Origin: Halorubrum saccharovorum DSM 1137
GTDB lineage: Archaea > Halobacteriota > Halobacteria > Halobacteriales > Haloferacaceae
Length of the DNA stretch: 44,834 nt
Assembly: GCF_000337915.1 (NCBI RefSeq)
Contig: NZ_AOJE01000018.1
Span: 1 to 44,834 of the forward strand
Direction: 5' to 3'
The stretch's first letter is position 1. Each line of letters opens with the position of its first letter. The position numbers and the translations under genes were made by a program. Below are positions 41,486 through 44,834 of the stretch, piece by piece. The notes below the pieces were generated by a model. The model had not been told where the DNA came from, searched no databases, and saw nothing but the letters and a program-made list of their open reading frames with translations.

Positions 41486-43275
41486 GCGAGGCGATCGAAG
41501 CGGAGCAAACCTTCTACGACAAGTTCCCCGAGGAGGCGCGGATCGTCCGCGCCGCGCTGCTCGGGTCGTTCCTCGCGCTCACGCTCGGCGCGATCTTCGG
41601 GATCATCCAGACGCTCCACCGGACCGGCGTCTTCCGCGGGCTCATCTCCTCCACCGATTACTACACCTCCCTCACCGCACACGGGGTGTTCCTCGCGCTC
41701 AGCTTCACGACGTTCTTCCTCGTCGGGCTGTTCACGTGGGCGGTCGTGCGGAGCCTCGATCGGCCGCTGATCGACATCAGGATCACGTGGACGTGGTACG
41801 GGCTCATGGCCGCCGGAATGACGATGACGGGGATCTCGATCCTCGCCGGCTTCAGCAGCTCGATCGACATGAGCGCGGACGTGTTGTTCACCTTCTACGC
41901 CCCGCTGCAGGCGCATCCCATGTTCTACGCGGGGCTCGCCGTGTTCATCGTCGGCTCGTGGATCGCCGGCGCCGACTGGTTCCGGACGTGGCTCGCGTGG
42001 AAGCGCGAGAACCCCGACGAGCGGATCCCGCTGCAGACGTTCATGGTGCTGACGACGATGGCGATGTGGTACATCGCGTCGTCCGCCGTGGCGGCGTCGG
42101 TGCTCATCTTCCTGCTACCGTGGTCGCTCGGGCTGATCGATCAGGTGAACCCGACGCTGACCCGGACGCTGTTCTGGTTCTTCGGCCACCCGGTGGTGTA
42201 CTTCTGGCTGATGCCGGCGTACCTGCTGTGGTACACCGTCCTCCCGAAGATCGCCGGCGGGCGGCTGTTCAGCGACCCGCTCGCGCGCGTCGTGTTCGTG
42301 CTGTTCCTCCTGCTTTCGACCCCCGTCGGGATCCACCACCAGTACCTCGATCCGGGGATCGCGGAGGGGTTCAAGTTCATCTCGATGACGAACACGATGT
42401 TCCTCCTGTTGCCGAGCCTGCTCACCGCGTTCACCGTCGTCGCGAGCGTGGAGTACGGTGCCCGCCAGCGCGGCGGGAGCGGGCTCCTCGGCTGGCTCAC
42501 CGACCTTCCGTGGCGGAAGCCAGAGTTCACGGGGATGATGCTCGCGGGACTGATGTTCGCCGCCGGCGGCTTCTCCGGGATGGTGAACGCCGGGATGAAC
42601 ATCAACTACATGATCCACAACACGATCTGGGTCCCGGGCCACTTCCACCTCACCGTGGGGACCGCGGTCGCACTCACGTTCATGGCGGCCACCTACTGGC
42701 TCTGGCCCCAGATCACCAACAAGCCGATCTACAGCCGAGCGATCGGGCTGTTCCAGGTCGTGCTGTGGTTCATCGGCATGGCGCTGATGTCCAACGCGAT
42801 GCACGCACAGGGGATCATGGGCGTCCCGCGTCGGACCGCGGAGCCCGAGTACTCCGGGTTCGACTACCCGACGATGTTCGGCGGGTTCGAGGAGCTCAAC
42901 GTTCAGATCGCGATCGGCGGGACCCTGCTGTTCGTCTCGACGGTCCTGTTCATCGGGAACCTCGTGCTCACGATGGGGAACCCGAAGGTCTCCGGACTCG
43001 CGGAGACGCTGCCGCCGGCGCTCTCCGGCCCCGACGACGCGCCGCGGGTGCTCGATAACCTCCGATTATGGGTCGGAATCGCGGTCACGCTCGTCGTCCT
43101 CGCGTACGCGCTCCCGCTGGCGGCGATCATCAACCGCGGCGGGCTGCTCGGGCCGGGCGTCGGCACCTATCCGGTGTGGCTCGCACCCGTATACGACGCG
43201 CTCGCACACGCGGCACCCGGCGTGTTCGGCGCGGTCGGCGACGCGTCGTCCGCGCTCGTCGAGGTGGTCAGATGA
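41482..43275 (+). CDS. cbaA: ba3-type heme-copper oxidase subunit I
   Basis: Catalytic, proton-pumping subunit reducing O2 to water. 597 aa, about 13-14 helices. Ligands follow the B-type (ba3) pattern: H67 and H389 for the low-spin heme, H387 (GHFH) for the high-spin heme. CuB is bound by H236, H285 and H286, with the cross-linked Tyr at Y240 (HPVVY). There is no A-family D-channel signature, as expected for B-type oxidases. The start overlaps cbaB and has its own Shine-Dalgarno; the end overlaps the next small gene (ATGA). Confidence 0.96.
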   Translation: MSEAIEAEQTFYDKFPEEARIVRAALLGSFLALTLGAIFGIIQTLHRTGVFRGLISSTDYYTSLTAHGVFLALSFTTFFLVGLFTWAVVRSLDRPLIDIRITWTWYGLMAAGMTMTGISILAGFSSSIDMSADVLFTFYAPLQAHPMFYAGLAVFIVGSWIAGADWFRTWLAWKRENPDERIPLQTFMVLTTMAMWYIASSAVAASVLIFLLPWSLGLIDQVNPTLTRTLFWFFGHPVVYFWLMPAYLLWYTVLPKIAGGRLFSDPLARVVFVLFLLLSTPVGIHHQYLDPGIAEGFKFISMTNTMFLLLPSLLTAFTVVASVEYGARQRGGSGLLGWLTDLPWRKPEFTGMMLAGLMFAAGGFSGMVNAGMNINYMIHNTIWVPGHFHLTVGTAVALTFMAATYWLWPQITNKPIYSRAIGLFQVVLWFIGMALMSNAMHAQGIMGVPRRTAEPEYSGFDYPTMFGGFEELNVQIAIGGTLLFVSTVLFIGNLVLTMGNPKVSGLAETLPPALSGPDDAPRVLDNLRLWVGIAVTLVVLAYALPLAAIINRGGLLGPGVGTYPVWLAPVYDALAHAAPGVFGAVGDASSALVEVVR

Positions 43276-43487
43276 GCGTCGACGTGACCCGCGGCGGACT
43301 CCTGGTGACGCTCGCGATCTTCGGCGTGATCGTCTACGAGTTCCGGACGGTACTCGACTTCGTCGGCGTCGAGCTCCCGCTGATCCCGTATATGGCCGCC
43401 GTCTTCGTTCTCGCAGGCGCCGCGGTCTGGTTCGTCATACTCAAGGGCGGTTGGCGAACCGAGACCGAAGGCGACGAGCCGGCGTAG
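43272..43487 (+). CDS. Small two-helix protein of the ba3 oxidase operon (CbaC/CbaE-like)
   Basis: 71 aa. Two membrane helices (about 8-24 and 38-57) with a short loop and a charged tail (KGGWRTETEGDEPA). It overlaps the end of subunit I by 4 nt, so it is a genuine operon member. Haloarchaeal cba operons carry such small membrane subunits; which letter applies I cannot decide. Confidence 0.8.
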   Translation: MSVDVTRGGLLVTLAIFGVIVYEFRTVLDFVGVELPLIPYMAAVFVLAGAAVWFVILKGGWRTETEGDEPA

Positions 43488-43589
43488 CGACGACAGTTCC
43501 GGTTCGGTCCGGCTATCCACCGTTTTCCGCGCTCCCCGCGGCCGCACCGGGAACGCGACAGTTATGTAGAAGAGGTACAAGACACGCGC

Positions 43590-43841
43590 ATGGACGGAAC
43601 GCGCGTCACGGTTCGGTGTCGCGACTGCTCGTTCGCGGCAACCTACGAGAGCCTCCGCGACGCCAGAGCCGCCGTGGACGACCACGAGTCGACGACCGAT
43701 CACGGCGTCGGCTGGACCATCGAATCGCTCGCCGCGGGCGTCTCGCAGGCGGGGGCCGACGCCGGCGTCTGCGGCCGCCCCGAGTGCGCGAACGAGGACT
43801 CTCCGCTCGTCGATCCGGCGCCGCCGGAAACGGAGCGGTAG
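43590..43841 (+). CDS. Small Cys-rich protein (DUF7542-like)
   Basis: 83 aa, no membrane helix. RVTVRCRDCSFAATYESLRDA gives a CxxC on a beta strand. The His pair DDHESTTDH could complete a C2H2-type zinc site, and the C-terminal CGRPEC adds a second Cys pair. This resembles a zinc-finger domain of haloarchaeal proteins recalled as DUF7542. An AGTTATGTAG element (about 43559-43568) precedes it. Function unknown. Confidence 0.75.
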   Translation: MDGTRVTVRCRDCSFAATYESLRDARAAVDDHESTTDHGVGWTIESLAAGVSQAGADAGVCGRPECANEDSPLVDPAPPETER

Positions 43842-44375
43842 CAGTCGTGTGCGATCGCGTCGGCCACCAGACCGACACCGACACGGCCGGGACAGCTCGA
43901 CTCGTATCTCGGTGACAGCACCGACACACCGACCGGGAGACCGCCTTTCGGAGAGTGCTTCACCCGAACCACGTCGCTGGTGAGATATGCGTAACTGAGC
44001 CACCCCGCACCCGAACGCGTGTGACCAGAAGGGTACCCGCGCACCGAGTCCCCCGAGCGCGGATCCTCCCCGGGCGACAGCCCGCTCACGCGCGACGAAG
44101 TCGTTCGAGTCGATCGGCGACGAGATCGAACGCTGAGTCGGGAGCGACGTCCGTGTCTCCACGGCGTCGTGGCGCGTTTCCGTCGCGAGGATCGCCCGGC
44201 CGACGAGGGTTATGAGATCGCGTGTGACTGGTGGGCAACGCAAGCTGGGCAGCGCTCGGGCCGAGCGCGCTGTACGCCCGCCGGAAACCCCTCGCCGAGC
44301 GGTGTGGCGTGACGACCGCGGACTCGGAGTTCGAGACCGCCCGCTTGCCGCCCCGGTGGCGAGTCGGATCCGGAC
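43842..44375. other. 534-bp region without a recognisable gene
   Basis: Frames on both strands are interrupted or Arg/Ser/Pro-rich. It may hold decayed sequence upstream of the J-domain gene: the frame of that gene is open from just after a TGA at 44310, but the extra codons do not look like conserved protein. A TTATGAG element at 44209-44215 could be a weak promoter. I see no RNA gene. Confidence 0.4.
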
Positions 44376-44600
44376 GTGATCGCCGTCGATCCCGAGCCCG
44401 AGCCCGATCGCGATCCGCACGAGGTACTCGGCGTCATACCGGACGCACCCGATCCGGTCGTGAAGAGCGTGTTCCGAGCGCTCGCGAAGGAAGCTCACGC
44501 CGACCAGGGCGGTAACGAGGAGTGCGACGTGAGCGAGCTGAAGCGGGCGCGAGACGCGTTCCTCGACGCGCAGCAGTCTCGATCTTTTGCAGGAAGGTAG
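44376..44600 (+). CDS. Small J-domain (DnaJ-like) protein with HAD in place of HPD
   Basis: 74 aa. DPHEVLGVIPDAPDPVVKSVFRALAKEAHADQGG and the following LKRARDAFLD match helices I-III of a J domain. The invariant HPD of true J proteins is replaced by His-Ala-Asp, which normally abolishes DnaK stimulation. It starts at GTG; the only in-frame stop upstream is at 44310-44312 and no better start lies between. It could be a divergent J-like adaptor or the remnant of a longer protein. No DnaK or GrpE gene is in the window. Confidence 0.65.
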   Translation: MIAVDPEPEPDRDPHEVLGVIPDAPDPVVKSVFRALAKEAHADQGGNEECDVSELKRARDAFLDAQQSRSFAGR

Positions 44601-44676
44601 TGCGTAGACGCGAAGCGACGCCGACAGCGGTCGCTCAGCGGTCGAGGCGTGGCGTCATAAAGAGAACCGTAAGGGG

Positions 44677-44694
44677 TCGGCCCGTGAGGGCCGA
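44677..44694. terminator. GNRA-capped hairpin between convergent gene ends
   Basis: A perfect 7-bp stem TCGGCCC (44677-44683) / GGGCCGA (44688-44694) closes a GTGA loop, a GNRA tetraloop. It lies between the J-domain gene and the PGF-CTERM gene, both ending toward it. A CATAAAGAG stretch (44656-44664) sits about 20 bp before it. It may terminate transcripts or be part of a small RNA. Confidence 0.4.
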
Positions 44695-44723
44695 TAGTTG
44701 GTTAGTGGCGAATCGTTGCTGCG

Positions 44724-44834
44724 TTACTCGTTACGCCGCGTAGCGAGGAGCGCAGCCGCGATGAGGGCGACGAGAGCGACGAGGGCACCGAAGCCGGGCG
44801 TCCCGTCTTCAGAGCCGCCGTCGCCACCGTCACC
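44724..44834 (-). CDS. C-terminus of a surface protein with PGF-CTERM anchor, truncated by the contig end
   Basis: The last 36 codons of a minus-strand gene are visible. An acidic Gly/Asp stretch is followed by PGF (Thr-Pro-Gly-Phe-Gly), a hydrophobic helix (ALVALVALIAAALLA) and a basic end (TRRNE). This is the PGF-CTERM signal recognised by archaeosortase A, which cleaves it and attaches a lipid, as for S-layer glycoprotein. The mature protein lies beyond the contig, so its role cannot be stated. Confidence 0.85.
   Translation of the reverse strand, partial: GDGGDGGSEDGTPGFGALVALVALIAAALLATRRNE

Noticed and set aside
43167-44498. 443-residue minus-strand open frame
   Set aside because: It runs antisense to two real genes and is Arg/Ser-rich, with no recognisable domain.
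1-44834. tRNA, rRNA or insertion-sequence genes
   Set aside because: Both strands were read for cloverleaf arms, rRNA-like conserved strings, transposase motifs and terminal inverted repeats with duplications; none was convincing.

Overview
The window is about 44.8 kb of very GC-rich DNA from a haloarchaeon, most likely a Halorubrum-like member of the Halobacteria. The proteins are strongly acidic (Asp/Glu/Ala/Val rich). Promoters are archaeal TATA/BRE elements 24-32 bp upstream of start codons, so most transcripts look leaderless. The gene content is archaeal: Kae1-Bud32, aIF2-gamma, Rpo7/Spt4, class I LysRS, Cdc48, DpsA, a ba3-type oxidase and a PGF-CTERM tail. The first 21 bases are not genomic: positions 3-21 match the Tn5/Nextera mosaic end exactly, so this is a draft contig with an untrimmed adapter. 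The aldo/keto reductase at the left edge and the PGF-CTERM protein at the right edge are both cut by the contig ends.

Layout. 1-5.5 kb: partial aldo/keto reductase, a 51-aa zinc-finger microprotein, a Gly/Met-rich acidic protein, and the B12-dependent ribonucleotide reductase on the minus strand. 5.5-8.3 kb: a small membrane protein and a two-gene operon pairing an alpha-crystallin-like protein with Cdc48, behind a promoter with a perfect inverted repeat at the predicted transcription start. 8.5-13.7 kb: alpha/beta hydrolase, DUF2391-like membrane protein, Hsp20, UbiB-type kinase and a convergent site-2 protease. 14-20 kb: a small DUF7123-like protein, a MobB-like/MoaE fusion, UMP kinase overlapping class I LysRS, a zinc-ribbon protein, a histidine kinase, a second zinc microprotein and a DUF5808-like protein.

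20.1-25.4 kb is a minus-strand information-processing operon: aIF2-gamma, PIN protein, Rpo7, Spt4, GTP-dependent dephospho-CoA kinase, S24e and Kae1-Bud32. Upstream of it lies a gene-free 0.5 kb holding a multi-hairpin element. 25.9-37.9 kb: DUF5810/DUF5809-like pair, DpsA, acidic HEAT-repeat protein, secreted lamin-tail/phospholipase D protein, S1-OB-DHH phosphoesterase, JAMM protease overlapping FAD synthase, a heme O synthase carrying a CtaA-like half, a second histidine kinase, an Rdx thioredoxin-like protein and an unknown membrane protein.

37.9-43.5 kb is a respiratory block: a CcoI/CopA2-like copper P-type ATPase, a divergently transcribed small membrane protein, and a four-gene ba3 oxidase operon. 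With the heme O synthase about 5 kb away, this covers heme supply, copper supply and oxidase structure. The right end is gene-poor, with a small J-domain protein, a GNRA-capped hairpin and the PGF-CTERM tail.

The most promising uncharacterised material is the alpha-crystallin-like/Cdc48 pair with its operator, the multi-hairpin element with a symmetric GGG/GGG internal loop, the palindrome between the divergent oxidase promoters, and the two zinc microproteins. No CRISPR array, tRNA, rRNA, insertion sequence or recognisable defence island was found.
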